DNA of 64,000 nt from Opitutia bacterium (GTDB lineage: Bacteria > Verrucomicrobiota > Verrucomicrobiia > Opitutales > Opitutaceae), in contig JACPIT010000004.1 in assembly GCA_016187945.1 (NCBI GenBank), positions 1 to 64,000 on the forward strand, in the 5' to 3' direction. The notes beneath the pieces are model-generated. The model was given only the letters and a program-made list of their open reading frames with translations, did no database searches and was not told the origin of the DNA. This document shows, piece after piece, positions 8,784-17,487 of this stretch; the first letter of the stretch is position 1, and the number at the start of each line of letters is the position of its first letter. The translations under genes were made by a program, and so were the position numbers.

Positions 8784-9601
8784 GGATGAGAGGCTGATTC
8801 CGCCGACGCGGTGGCGGTGGGACCGCGCACTTCGGCGAGTTTCTTTTCCCGCGCCTTGGCGGTGAGCGTGAGGCTGAGCGTGATGCGTTGGTTCGAGTCG
8901 GCCGTCGGCGGCTGGCCGTCGAGCGGCCGTGTGTCGGCGTAGCCGGTGACGCGCTCGATGAGCTTCGCGTCGACGGCGTAGTAAACCAGCAGGCGGCGCG
9001 CGGCGTTGGCGCGGTCGGACGAGAGTTCCCAGAGTCCGTAGTTTTCCTTCTTCATCTCGAGGCCGGCTTTCGTGTGGCCGTCGATCGTGACGCGGAACTG
9101 GTGGCGATCGATCGTCCACGCGATGCTCTGCATCACGAATTTTCCCCATTCGGTCGGCTCGGCCGACTCGCCCTCGAAGAGCGGGCGCTTCGCACGATCG
9201 AAGAGCGTGAGGCGCAGGCCGTCGGAGGTCACCTGCACGTCGACGGGCTTTTGTTCGAGGTTTTCGTCCAGGTGGAGCAAACGGTAGAAATCCGCCGCGA
9301 CGGAATTCAGAAAAGTGAGTTTGATCTGCTTGTCCTTGTCCGCGGCCTGTTCCTTGCCGGCGCTCTCGTCCTCTTTTTTCGAGTCGGTGCTGTTCTGCTG
9401 ATTGTCCTTGTTGAAGGGCATGATGCCCGAGTGGTCCTCCATCGGAGAACTGAACGGGTTCTGAAAATACCGCGAGGTGGCGATGAGGATTTTTTTATCC
9501 TGCGCCGAAATCCAGAGCACCATGAACAGCGCCATCATCGCGGTGACGAAATCCGCGTAGGCCACTTTCCATGCTCCACCGCCATGTCCACCGCCGGCCA
9601 T
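8780..9601 (-). CDS. motB: Flagellar stator protein MotB
   Basis: 273 aa, peptidoglycan-anchored stator subunit. A short Gly-rich cytoplasmic tail precedes one membrane span with YADFVTAMMALFMVLWI. The proton-channel aspartate is D17, equivalent to E. coli D32. A charged, Lys/Gln-rich plug/linker with NSTDSKKEDESAGKE follows, then an OmpA-like domain (about 140-250) with RVTIDGHTKAG and SSDRANAARRLL. Asp in the channel points to a proton- rather than clearly sodium-type stator, although this does not prove the ion. It follows motA, with an AT-rich repeat spacer of about 110 bp between them. Confidence 0.93.
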   Translation of the reverse strand: MAGGGHGGGAWKVAYADFVTAMMALFMVLWISAQDKKILIATSRYFQNPFSSPMEDHSGIMPFNKDNQQNSTDSKKEDESAGKEQAADKDKQIKLTFLNSVAADFYRLLHLDENLEQKPVDVQVTSDGLRLTLFDRAKRPLFEGESAEPTEWGKFVMQSIAWTIDRHQFRVTIDGHTKAGLEMKKENYGLWELSSDRANAARRLLVYYAVDAKLIERVTGYADTRPLDGQPPTADSNQRITLSLTLTAKAREKKLAEVRGPTATASAESASHP

Positions 9602-9606
9602 ATTTT

Positions 9607-9684
9607 GGTTTAAGTTTGAGGTTTAGGTTTAGGTGGAGGGGCGGGGCGCCGGGGTCGTCGGGGGGAAAACTTCAACTTAAATTT
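9607..9684. repeat. AT-rich inverted-repeat spacer between motA and motB
   Basis: GGTTTAAGTTTGAGGTTTAG (9607-9626) is followed by another TTTAGG, and AACTTCAACTTAAATTT (9668-9684) forms the rough inverse arm. Similar words occur in the fliQ-fliP spacer (17757-17867) and upstream of flgE (22158-22182). The base composition is unlike the GC-rich genes on either side. Confidence 0.6.
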
Positions 9685-9712
9685 CCCTCTTCAACTGGCC
9701 CGCGTGGCGGGC

Positions 9713-10576
9713 CTATTTGCCGGTGCCGAGGTTCTTCACCGCGGCTTCCAGTTCGTCGGCGCCGGGTTGGACGGAGCTGTCGAGCGAGCGGCGCGCGATC
9801 TCGACGGCGGTGAGCGGCGCGAGGCCTTTCGCGAAGCCGGCGACGGCTTGCATGATGCATTTCAGCGCGAGCTGGTCGGCGGCGTCGTTGAACTTGATGC
9901 GATTCGCCAGCGGATTCACGAAGCCGTAGGCCACGAAGATGCCGAGCAGCGTGCCGGTGAGGGCGGCGGCGACACGTTCGCCGACCACTTCGGGGCCGTC
10001 GGCGATGGCGGCCATCGTGTTGATGATGCCGAGCACCGCTGCGACGATGCCGATGCCGGGCAGCGAGTCGCCGACGAGGCCGAGGATGTGCACCGGATGC
10101 TCGGCCTCCTCTTTTTTCGCCGTGAGTTCAGCGGACATGAGGCTTTCGAGCTGGTCGGGCTTGATCTTGCCGTCGATGACGGGCTTGAGGCCGTTGCAGA
10201 GAAACTGGAGGCGCTCGTGGTGATTCGCGAGCGACGGGTATTTTTGGAAAATCGTGCTCTTGCTCGGATCCATCACGTGCTCTTCGAGTGCGATGAGGCC
10301 GTTGCGTCGGCCCGTCATGAACAGCTCGTAGAGCAGCTTCAGCAGGTCGAAATACTCCGGTTTGCCCGGCGCCTTGCCTTTGATCGTCCCCTGGACCTTG
10401 TGGATGATCTCCTTCAGCACGTGGCCCGGGCTCGCGATGATGAGCACGCCCGTCGCCACACCGAGAATGACGACGAACTCCGAGATGTGCAGCAGCACCA
10501 TCGGCTGCCCGCCCGCGAGCATAAAGCCGCCGAGGGTGGATGCGAAGACGATGGCGGCTCCGATGAGGACGAGCAT
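9713..10576 (-). CDS. motA: Flagellar stator protein MotA
   Basis: 287 aa. Four membrane spans are visible: two near the N-terminus (MLVLIGAAIVFASTLGGFML and VVILGVATGVLIIAS) and two near residues 170-220. The large cytoplasmic loop lies between them. The GDSLPGIGIVAAVLGIIN segment carries the conserved proline that lines the channel. It forms the stator with MotB, encoded next, and acts on FliG to turn the rotor. It sits downstream of fliA, 150 bp away, so it may be read both with the upstream flagellar genes and from a promoter in that gap. Confidence 0.95.
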   Translation of the reverse strand: MLVLIGAAIVFASTLGGFMLAGGQPMVLLHISEFVVILGVATGVLIIASPGHVLKEIIHKVQGTIKGKAPGKPEYFDLLKLLYELFMTGRRNGLIALEEHVMDPSKSTIFQKYPSLANHHERLQFLCNGLKPVIDGKIKPDQLESLMSAELTAKKEEAEHPVHILGLVGDSLPGIGIVAAVLGIINTMAAIADGPEVVGERVAAALTGTLLGIFVAYGFVNPLANRIKFNDAADQLALKCIMQAVAGFAKGLAPLTAVEIARRSLDSSVQPGADELEAAVKNLGTGK

Positions 10577-10726
10577 GGTGGGTAAAAGGCTGAAGAACTG
10601 GACGCCTGAAGGGCTGAACCGGACGAACCGACGTGGGCGCGGACCGCGTATCCCGTGAGAGGGCTTCGGCTGGCCTCGCAGCTTGGGTTCAGCTTTTCAG
10701 TTCTTCAGTTTTTCAGCCTTTCTTCT
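10577..10726. other. fliA-motA spacer with inverted repeats
   Basis: GGCTGAAGAACTGGA (about 10588) and TTCAGTTCTTCAGTTTTTCAG (about 10697-10717) are inverse complements in part and could form a long hairpin in the mRNA between fliA and motA. A TTCTTCAG word repeats several times. It could be a processing or partial termination site; no sigma-28 promoter was identified with confidence. Confidence 0.4.
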
Positions 10727-11533
10727 TCAGCGGTTCCGGGCGCGGCCGAGGAAGGCGCGCAGGCCGAGGATGGTCTGCGAGTGAATTTGGCAAATGCGCG
10801 ACTCCGTCAGGCCGAAAACCGCTGCGATTTCAGCCAGGCGCATGTTTTCAAAGTAATACATGGCAAGTATCTTCCTGGGAATATCGGGCAATTCGGTCAT
10901 CCGTTGAGTGAGAAGTTGCAGCAGCTCCTGCTTCTCGAGCGTGTCACGTCCGGTCGTGTCATGCTCGTCGGCGAGCAATTCGTGCAGCGAAGCCCCCTCC
11001 GACTCCTCGCCTTCGGCGTGCTGGTCGAGCGCGATGAACGTCACCGGGCGCGCTTCGTCGAGCCACTTGGCGTATTCGGCGTGGCTGACGCCGAGCGATT
11101 CGCAAATCTCGTTCTCGGTGGCGGTGCGGCCGAGCTTTTGCTCGAGCTCGTTGATCGCCTCCTTGAGTTTGCGGGCGCGGGCGCGCGTGCGGCGCGGGCA
11201 CCAGTCCATGCGGCGCAGCTCGTCGAGCACCGCGCCGCGAATGCGCATGGCGGCGTAGCCGGCAAACGTGTTGCCCTGTTCCGGGTCGTATTTGCGCACG
11301 GCGGCGATCAGCCCCGTCACGCCCACGCTGTAGAGATCGTCCGCGTCGATGTGCGGCGGCAGCGTGAGCTTGATGCGGTCCACGACATTGCGGACCAAGG
11401 GGAGGAAGCGCTCGATAAGATCCTTCTCATCGACAGCGCCCGATGTCCCCGCGTAGGCGCGCCAGGCGGCCGTGGCAGGGGCGGTGGTGGCAGGAGCATC
11501 CGTGCCGCGGGCGAGAGCAGCGGCGTGTTTCAT
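10727..11533 (-). CDS. fliA: RNA polymerase sigma-28 factor for flagellar genes
   Basis: 268 aa. Region 2 is visible with LVRNVVDRIKLTLPPHIDADDLYSVG and RIRGAVLDELRRMDW, the hallmark of FliA/WhiG sigma factors. Region 3 (TENEICESLGVSHAEYAKWL) and region 4 (LPDIPRKILAMYYFENM, then the helix-turn-helix ESRICQIHSQTILGLR) follow. It directs late flagellar gene transcription. The ATG overlaps the stop of the small membrane gene upstream by 4 bp. The gene for the usual anti-sigma FlgM is not in the window. Confidence 0.93.
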   Translation of the reverse strand: MKHAAALARGTDAPATTAPATAAWRAYAGTSGAVDEKDLIERFLPLVRNVVDRIKLTLPPHIDADDLYSVGVTGLIAAVRKYDPEQGNTFAGYAAMRIRGAVLDELRRMDWCPRRTRARARKLKEAINELEQKLGRTATENEICESLGVSHAEYAKWLDEARPVTFIALDQHAEGEESEGASLHELLADEHDTTGRDTLEKQELLQLLTQRMTELPDIPRKILAMYYFENMRLAEIAAVFGLTESRICQIHSQTILGLRAFLGRARNR

Positions 11534-11781
11534 GACTTCAGCGAGGAGAGTTCCGGCTTGGCCTTGGCGACCTCGGCGGCGGCGGCCCGTTGCCGGGCGA
11601 CCATGGTTTCACGCAGGCCGCCGAGCAAAACGCTCCACAGCCAGCGAAAGAGCAGCGCGCCGCAGAGACATCCTACGGCACCATCGAAGAAAATCCGGTC
11701 GGGCCCGCGGCCCATGTAGAGCGCCGTGCCCGCGGCGAGCGCGAACCCCAGCAGACCTCCGAGAAGAAAGACGTAGCGCAT
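11530..11781 (-). CDS. Small membrane protein between flhF and fliA (orf83)
   Basis: 83 aa. Two hydrophobic segments are visible (VFLLGGLLGFALAAGTALYM and AVGCLCGALLFRWLWSVLLG), then a charged tail with RETMVARQRAAAAEVAKAK. It starts 5 bp after the flhF stop and ends overlapping the fliA ATG by 4 bp, so it is firmly in the operon. In many bacteria flhG (fleN, a MinD-like ATPase) occupies this place; this protein is unrelated to it. No family was recognised. A role in FlhF localisation at the pole is conceivable but speculative. Confidence 0.75.
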   Translation of the reverse strand: MRYVFLLGGLLGFALAAGTALYMGRGPDRIFFDGAVGCLCGALLFRWLWSVLLGGLRETMVARQRAAAAEVAKAKPELSSLKS

Positions 11782-11786
11782 GGCGG

Positions 11787-12941
11787 TCAGGCGGCGGTGT
11801 TGAACGCAGCGGGCGCGGGCGCCGTCGCGTCATGGTCGTCGTCGTCCGCTGTGGCGGCGGTGCGCGGCGCGCTCGCTTCGGCGGCCGGCATCGTGCGGCG
11901 CGCGACGGCGTCGGCGGCGTCGGTTTCCATGTCGCTCGTGAGCGACGGTCCGGTGGCGAGGAACAGCGGCTCGAGGTCGCCGTCGAGCAGGTAATCCCAC
12001 AGGCGGCCCCACTGGGAAACCTCGTCGAGGTGCGTGAAGACGACGTGCGTCGCGCCGAACTCGCGGCCGGCGGCGTAGGCGGCGCGCAGCGTGGCGTGGT
12101 CGTAGGCGGCGTTCAGCACGAGCACACGCTCGGTGATTTTCTCGGCATCGAGGAAGCGCGCGACCGCGGCGTTTTCGGTCGGGTTGCGCAGCGAGAGGCC
12201 GGGCAGGTCGAAATAGACAAACGCGTTCTCGGTCGCCGGCTCGGTCGACGCCGGGAAATGCGCCAGCGGCACGCCGAGGGCTTCACAGAACACCGGGAGC
12301 TGGCCGGGAGAATTCGGGCGATCGAACTCCGCCGTGACGACATGGCCGATGCGGGCGCGGCGAAAAACTTCCGCGGAAAGCCATTTGCAGAGCGCGGTCG
12401 TGCGGCCGACGCCAGCGGTGCCGAGGAACGCGGCGCGACTGAGCGGCGCGCGCGTCGTGCGCTGCGCGGCGAGATCGCGGAGGTGATTGCCGACCTCGAC
12501 GAGCGCGCGGTGCAGCGGCAGTTCCTCGAGATGGCGCCACTCGGGCGAGCGCTCGAGGCGCGCGAGCAGCGGCTCGGAGAAGCCGGAGCGGCGGAGCAGC
12601 TCGGGCAAAGTCATTTTCGGCGCGCGGATCATCGAGCGCGGCGCGCGCACGCGCCCGGCGGAAACGGCTTCGCTCGCCGCGCCGAGCTCGCTCAGGACCG
12701 GTTTCGGTTCCTCGATCGGCGCGGCTGGGGCGACGGGCGGCTCGGGGGCGACAAGCTGCGCGATCACTTCGAGTTTCGGCGAGGAAAAGAGCCCGAGCAT
12801 GCCGCCGCTCTCGACGTTGCGCACGGAGAGCACGCGGGCGTTCTCGCCGAGCTGCTCGCGGATGACGCGGGCGGCGGCGTCGGCGTTTTTCACCACGAAG
12901 CGGAAGCAGGAACCGGCGGAGTTTTGCTGAGCGGAAGACAT
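11787..12941 (-). CDS. flhF: Flagellar biosynthesis protein FlhF with degenerate GTPase motifs
   Basis: 384 aa SRP-type GTPase homologue that sets number and position of polar flagella. The N-terminal B region (FRFVVKNADAAARVIREQLG), an N domain (about 110-165) and a G domain are present. The P-loop reads GTAGVGRTT (174-182), with Arg180 where GTP binding needs Lys. The G3 region reads DLPGLS (245-250) instead of DTAGR, and the G4 motif reads THLDE (303-307) instead of TKLDE. The length and the flanking flhA and fliA genes support FlhF. Nucleotide binding and hydrolysis are predicted to be impaired. A low-complexity Asp/Ala tail follows residue 355. Confidence 0.9.
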   Translation of the reverse strand: MSSAQQNSAGSCFRFVVKNADAAARVIREQLGENARVLSVRNVESGGMLGLFSSPKLEVIAQLVAPEPPVAPAAPIEEPKPVLSELGAASEAVSAGRVRAPRSMIRAPKMTLPELLRRSGFSEPLLARLERSPEWRHLEELPLHRALVEVGNHLRDLAAQRTTRAPLSRAAFLGTAGVGRTTALCKWLSAEVFRRARIGHVVTAEFDRPNSPGQLPVFCEALGVPLAHFPASTEPATENAFVYFDLPGLSLRNPTENAAVARFLDAEKITERVLVLNAAYDHATLRAAYAAGREFGATHVVFTHLDEVSQWGRLWDYLLDGDLEPLFLATGPSLTSDMETDAADAVARRTMPAAEASAPRTAATADDDDHDATAPAPAAFNTAA

Positions 12942-12948
12942 GGAAAAA

Positions 12949-15114
12949 TCAGGCGGCGGCCTTCAGGACGTCGTTGCGGAGCAGGTGCGCGGGCGCGGTG
13001 ACGATGCCGGCGTTGTCGATCTCGGTGGCGGACGGCAGCTCCTGGAACGCGAGCACCGTGAGGCGCGGGAACGACGGCTCGAGGAAGCGCTTGAGCGGGA
13101 GTCGCGTCTCGGTCGAAACGACGAGCACCGCGGGCAGGCCTCTGAGCGTGAGTTCGTTCGTGCGGCGGCTGAGTTCTTCGAGCAGGTGGCGGCCGGTGGC
13201 GGGATCGAGCGCGAGGCCGACGTCGGTCGGCGAACGGTGCACCTTCGTCGCGAGGATTTGTTCGAGGCGCGGATCGAGCGTGAGCGCTTTGAGCGAGCCG
13301 GGCTTCGCCTCGTATTCGGGCACGAAGTAGAGGCCGAGGCGGCGGCGGACGAGTTCGCTGAGGTCGTCGGGATTCTTCGAGAGCGGCGCGAAGTCCGCGA
13401 TGCCTTCGAGGATGAGCGGGAGATTGAGAATCGCGATGTTCTCGCGGAGGAGATTCTGGAGGACGCGCTGAATGACGCCGAGGTTGACGAGATCGGGGAG
13501 CAGCTCGGCGATGAGCGCCGTGTGCGTGGTCTTGAGGTGATCGACCAGCGCCTGCACGTCCTGGCGGCCGAGCAGGTGATGCGCGTGGGCCTTGAGCGTC
13601 TCGGAGAGATGCGTGATGAGCACCGAGGACGGATCGACGACGGTGAAGCTGTTCAATTCGGCGGTCTTGCGCTCGCTGTCGTCGATCCACACGGCGTCGA
13701 GATTGAAGACCGGCTCGCGCGTCGGCATGCCGCGAAGGCGGACGGAGGTGCCGGTGACGTTCATCGCCATGAAGCGGCCCGGCATGAGCGAGCCCTTTGC
13801 GATCGTTTTTCCGCGGAGGAGGAAGCGATAGTCGTTGGCCTCGAGTTCAAGATTATCGCGGACGGAGATCGGCGGGACGACGATGCCCTTCTCGCGCGCG
13901 AGCGCCTTTCGCACGCCGGTGACGCGCGCGAGCAGATCGCCGCCGACCTTCGTGTCGGCGAGCGAGAGCAGGCCGTAGCCGATCTCGATCGCAAAGACGT
14001 CGACGTCGATGAGCTTGCGCACGTCCTCGGTTTTTGCCGGACCGGCGGGCGAGGCATCGGTCGCGGAGGCGCTTTCGCCGGGCTTGCCGCCGGCGGAGGC
14101 TTTGCCGCCTTTCGTGGCGACGGCCGGAGCGGTCGCGGGGCGGTCTTCTTCAAAGCCCTTCATCGTCTTCGCCATGAAACCCGCGAGCGCCGCCAGGCTC
14201 GCGAACGGCAGCGTCGGCATGCCGGGCATCAGCGCGAACACGCCCATGCAACCGGCCGCGATCGCGAGCGCGCGCGGATACTTGAAGAGCTGTCCGGTGA
14301 CTTGCGTGCCGAGATTGGTGTTGTCCGAGGCGCGCGTGACGAGGAGGCCGGCGCCGATGGAGATGATCAGCGCGGGAATCTGCGAGACGAGGCCGTCACC
14401 GATGGAGAGCAGCGTGAACTTCTGCAGCGACTCGCCGAGCGACATGCCCATCTGGAACACGCCGATGGCGAAACCGCCGAGGACGTTGACGAGCGTGATG
14501 AGGATGCCGGCGACGGCGTCGCCGCGCACGAACTTCGAGGCGCCGTCCATCGCGCCGTAGAAATCGGCTTCCTTCTGGACCTTCACGCGGCGCGCGGTCG
14601 CCTGCGCCTCGTCGATGATACCGGCGTTCAACTCGGCATCGATGGCCATCTGTTTGCCGGGGAGCGCATCGAGCGTGAAACGCGCGCTCACCTCGGCGAT
14701 GCGGCCGGCGCCCTTCGTGATGACCACGAAATTAATGACGACGAGAATGATGAACACCACCGCGCCGACGACGTAGTTGCCCTGGATGACGAAGTGGCCG
14801 AAGCCATCGATGATCTCGCCCGCGTAGCCGTGGCCTAGGATCTGGCGCGTCGAGCTGATGTTCAGCGCGAGACGGAAGAGCGTCAGCACGAGGAGCATCG
14901 TCGGGAAGCCCGAGAACTCCGGCGGATCCTTCACGTAGACGATGGCGAGCAACACCAGCAGCGACAGGCCGATGTTCAGCGCCAGCAGCATGTCGATCAG
15001 GAACGGCGCGACCGGCAACACCAGCAGCAGCACCGTGCCGAACAATGCGAACGTGAACAGCAGGTCCGCGCGCGCGAGCAGCCGAGTGATGTGGGCGTTG
15101 GAGGAGACGGGCAT
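12949..15114 (-). CDS. flhA: Flagellar export gate protein FlhA
   Basis: 721 aa, the usual length for this major component of the type III export gate. The N-terminal half has about eight membrane spans (DLLFTFALFGTVLLLVLPV, LLALNIGLSLLVLLAIVY). The cytoplasmic FHIPEP loop signature region is visible in KGAGRIAEVSARFTLDALPG and KQMAIDAELNAG. The C-terminal cytoplasmic domain begins around residue 350 after a Ala/Pro/Gly-rich linker. It docks export substrates and chaperones and couples to the proton motive force. It sits 7 bp after flhB-side sequences and 7 bp before flhF, in one transcription unit. Confidence 0.96.
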   Translation of the reverse strand: MPVSSNAHITRLLARADLLFTFALFGTVLLLVLPVAPFLIDMLLALNIGLSLLVLLAIVYVKDPPEFSGFPTMLLVLTLFRLALNISSTRQILGHGYAGEIIDGFGHFVIQGNYVVGAVVFIILVVINFVVITKGAGRIAEVSARFTLDALPGKQMAIDAELNAGIIDEAQATARRVKVQKEADFYGAMDGASKFVRGDAVAGILITLVNVLGGFAIGVFQMGMSLGESLQKFTLLSIGDGLVSQIPALIISIGAGLLVTRASDNTNLGTQVTGQLFKYPRALAIAAGCMGVFALMPGMPTLPFASLAALAGFMAKTMKGFEEDRPATAPAVATKGGKASAGGKPGESASATDASPAGPAKTEDVRKLIDVDVFAIEIGYGLLSLADTKVGGDLLARVTGVRKALAREKGIVVPPISVRDNLELEANDYRFLLRGKTIAKGSLMPGRFMAMNVTGTSVRLRGMPTREPVFNLDAVWIDDSERKTAELNSFTVVDPSSVLITHLSETLKAHAHHLLGRQDVQALVDHLKTTHTALIAELLPDLVNLGVIQRVLQNLLRENIAILNLPLILEGIADFAPLSKNPDDLSELVRRRLGLYFVPEYEAKPGSLKALTLDPRLEQILATKVHRSPTDVGLALDPATGRHLLEELSRRTNELTLRGLPAVLVVSTETRLPLKRFLEPSFPRLTVLAFQELPSATEIDNAGIVTAPAHLLRNDVLKAAA

Positions 15115-15117
15115 GGC

Positions 15118-16233
15118 TTACGCGGCGTTCGCAGCGGCGGCCGTCATGCGGCGCGTCTTGAGCTGGTGGAAGTAGTAGCGGTGCGTGCGGTAAACGACCG
15201 CGAGGATCTCGGCGACGGCTTGATAGAGTTCCGGCGGGATCGACTCGCCGACCTTGCCCATCGCGTAGAGCAGGCGCGCGACCGGCTTGTTCTCGACTGT
15301 CGGCACGCCGTGCTCGGCCGCGAGCGCCTTGATACGCTGCGCAAAACGATTTTCGCCCTTCGCGAGCACGACGGGCGCCTTGTCGATGCCGCGTTCGTAT
15401 TTCAGCGCGACGGCGAAGTGGGTCGGGTTCGTCACGACGACGTCGGCGGTCGCGACGGCCTGGAGCATCTGCTTCTGGAGGAGGCGGCGGGCCATGCGGC
15501 GCATCGCGCCCTTCACGTGCTGGTCGCCTTCGGAGTTCTTGTGCTCATCCTTCACCTCCTGCCGCGTCATCATCTGATCGCGGTGCATCTTGAATTTTTC
15601 CCAGCCGTAGCTGAGCGCCGCGATGAGCCCGAGCGAGAGCAGGAGGCGGCCGAAAAACGCCGTCGAAGCCTCGCGCAAAAACGTGCCGAGATAGGCCGCC
15701 TCGACCGGCGCGGTGAACAGCGGATCCTGGAGCAGGTTCTTCGCGCCGAGATAGAGTGCGTAGCCGATCGCGATGCACTTGAGCAGATCGAGACCGCTGC
15801 GCACCCAGGTGGCTTTTGAAAAGAGCCGCATGAAACCCTCGACGGGGTTGAGCTGCTCGAGCTTGGGCATGAGCGCCTTCGGCGAAATGCGGAAACCGCT
15901 CTGCAAACCGCCCGCGAGCATCGCCGCGCCCGCGCACGCGAGCAGCACCGGCATCACGGCCTTCGCGCACGTGAGCAGCACGTTGCCGAGCAGGAGCGGA
16001 AACGTGTCCGTGTTCACCTGCATCAGACGAAAATTTGTGAACATCATCACCGAGTATTCCGCGACGTCGTTGGCGCTCTGCCGCAGCGTGAACGCCAGCG
16101 CGCCCAGCGCCGCCGTCAGCGTGAACACGACCGTGAGTTCCTGGCTCTTCGCGAACTGCCCCTTCTCCGCCGCCTCGCTCAGGCGCTTCTCGGTAGGCTG
16201 CTCGGTTTTTTGGTCGTTGTCGTTGTCTGCCAT
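15118..16233 (-). CDS. flhB: Flagellar export gate protein FlhB
   Basis: 371 aa. The basic N-terminal tail (QKTEQPTEKRLSEAAEKGQFAKSQ, which is the family signature) precedes four membrane spans. The autocleavage motif N269-P270-T271-H272 in VVTNPTHFAVALKYERG is intact. FlhB cleaves itself there and switches the export specificity from hook to filament when FliK signals. The FlhB C-terminal segment PPELYQAVAEILAVVYR is also typical. flhA starts 3 bp after its stop. Confidence 0.96.
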   Translation of the reverse strand: MADNDNDQKTEQPTEKRLSEAAEKGQFAKSQELTVVFTLTAALGALAFTLRQSANDVAEYSVMMFTNFRLMQVNTDTFPLLLGNVLLTCAKAVMPVLLACAGAAMLAGGLQSGFRISPKALMPKLEQLNPVEGFMRLFSKATWVRSGLDLLKCIAIGYALYLGAKNLLQDPLFTAPVEAAYLGTFLREASTAFFGRLLLSLGLIAALSYGWEKFKMHRDQMMTRQEVKDEHKNSEGDQHVKGAMRRMARRLLQKQMLQAVATADVVVTNPTHFAVALKYERGIDKAPVVLAKGENRFAQRIKALAAEHGVPTVENKPVARLLYAMGKVGESIPPELYQAVAEILAVVYRTHRYYFHQLKTRRMTAAAANAA

Positions 16234-16400
16234 CGTGGCGGTGTGTCCGCCGTCGTTTCAGCAACGCCGATGCCAAGGCCCTGCCGTCGCCCACTATGCC
16301 CGCGCGCTCAACGAGTTAAATTTATTCTGCCGGACTCGCACGTGCGCCGAGCGCTCTTCGTCTCCGCGGCGAAAAACTTGAGGCAAATTTTGCCTGAACC

Positions 16401-16568
16401 GTGGCGCGGTGCTTCAGCCCGCGCTGAAAAATCCCCAACGCGGGCTGAAGCACCGCGCTACCTCGAACCCTCGCCCGCGTGCACTGTAGCAACAAGGAGC
16501 GGCTTTACGCCGCGATTGCTGCGATGCGCATGCCGCCGTTCGTATCGCGGCGTAAAGCCGCTCCTACA
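16401..16568 (+). repeat. Composite palindromic element B-A, copy 1
   Basis: Unit B (16401-16461) has arms GCGCGGTGCTTCAGCCCGCG and CGGGCTGAAGCACCGCGCTA. A 23-base linker (CTCGAACCCTCGCCCGCGTG and a few more) separates it from unit A (16485-16568), with arms GGAGCGGCTTTACGCCGCGA and TCGCGGCGTAAAGCCGCTCC, ending CTACA. It fills the 363-base gap between fliR and flhB; the rest of that gap (16234-16400) shows no gene. The foot of unit A carries a short insertion. Confidence 0.85.
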
Positions 16569-16596
16569 AAATCCTCCGCCGCCGCCCGCCGGGCGT

Positions 16597-17349
16597 TCAC
16601 CTCGCCGGCAGAATCTGCAGCATCTGCATCGGCAAATCCGAAAACTCGACGTAGAGATACCGGCCGATCAACGCGCCGGCGCTCGCCAGCAGGCCGAGGC
16701 CCATCAACGCACGCAGCGAAAAGCTGAGCACGAACACCTGCATCTTCGGCACCGCGCGCCCGAGCACCGAAAACGCCAGCGTGATCAAAAAATTCAGCGC
16801 GATGAACGGCGCCGCAATGCGCAAGCCGAGTTCGATCACGTGGCCGGTGTCGCGGATCAGTTCGTCCCCCGCCCCGCTGGACACCATCGGATGTCCCGCC
16901 GCGGCGAGCAGAAAACTTTTCGCGAACGCGCCGAGCACGAGCAGGTGCGCGCCGAAGAGAAAAAACAGCACCGTCGCGAGCACCGAGAGAAACCCGGCCA
17001 CCACTTCGGAACTGACTTCCGGCGTGCCGAAACCCGGTGCGCCCGCGAGACCGATTTCCGAGGAGATCATGCGCCCGGCCATTTCGATCGCCGCGAACGC
17101 CATGCGCCCGACAAAGCCCATCGCCAAGCCAAGCAGCACCTCGCCCGCGGCCGCCATGCCGAGGCTCCAGACATCCAGCGGCAGTTGCGCGGCGGGGACG
17201 AGGCCGGCGATCAACGTCGCGATGCACATCGCCATCGCCGCGCGCACGACCACCGGCGGCGGATGCCCGCCGATCGACGGCAGCAAAATGATCACGCCCA
17301 GCCCGCGCAGGAACACCATCATCCAGGTGAGCAGGTAGGCGACGCTCAC
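16597..17349 (-). CDS. fliR: Flagellar export gate protein FliR
   Basis: 250 aa, six hydrophobic segments ([33 protein letters not shown], then others), the length and layout of FliR. It forms the export channel core with FliP and FliQ. Gene order fliP-fliQ-fliR-flhB-flhA is the standard order and supports the call. Motif [19 protein letters not shown] is typical. The start at 17349 gives a proper first span. It is separated from flhB by a repeat-filled 363-base gap, unusually long for this operon. Confidence 0.93.
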   Translation of the reverse strand: MSVAYLLTWMMVFLRGLGVIILLPSIGGHPPPVVVRAAMAMCIATLIAGLVPAAQLPLDVWSLGMAAAGEVLLGLAMGFVGRMAFAAIEMAGRMISSEIGLAGAPGFGTPEVSSEVVAGFLSVLATVLFFLFGAHLLVLGAFAKSFLLAAAGHPMVSSGAGDELIRDTGHVIELGLRIAAPFIALNFLITLAFSVLGRAVPKMQVFVLSFSLRALMGLGLLASAGALIGRYLYVEFSDLPMQMLQILPAR

Positions 17350-17374
17350 GGCACGGCGGCGGGGGCGCCGCCGG

Positions 17375-17479
17375 GTTGAGAGTTGAGGGTTGAGGGCTGA
17401 GGGTTCAAGGCACGGAAAGAGTCAGCGATCAAAAGCGGTCGGTCTCTCAACTCTCATCACTCATCTCTCAACTCTCAAC
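17375..17479. repeat. Inverted repeat of GAGAGTTGAG words between fliQ and fliR
   Basis: GTTGAGAGTTGAGGGTTGAG (from 17375) and CTCTCAACTCTCATCACTCA plus TCTCTCAACTCTCAAC (17444-17479) face each other. The same words occur at 29203-29232 and 44548-44580. A purine-rich strand switches to a pyrimidine-rich strand in the middle. It occupies nearly the whole fliQ-fliR spacer. Confidence 0.65.
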
Positions 17480-17487
17480 TTCTTCGC

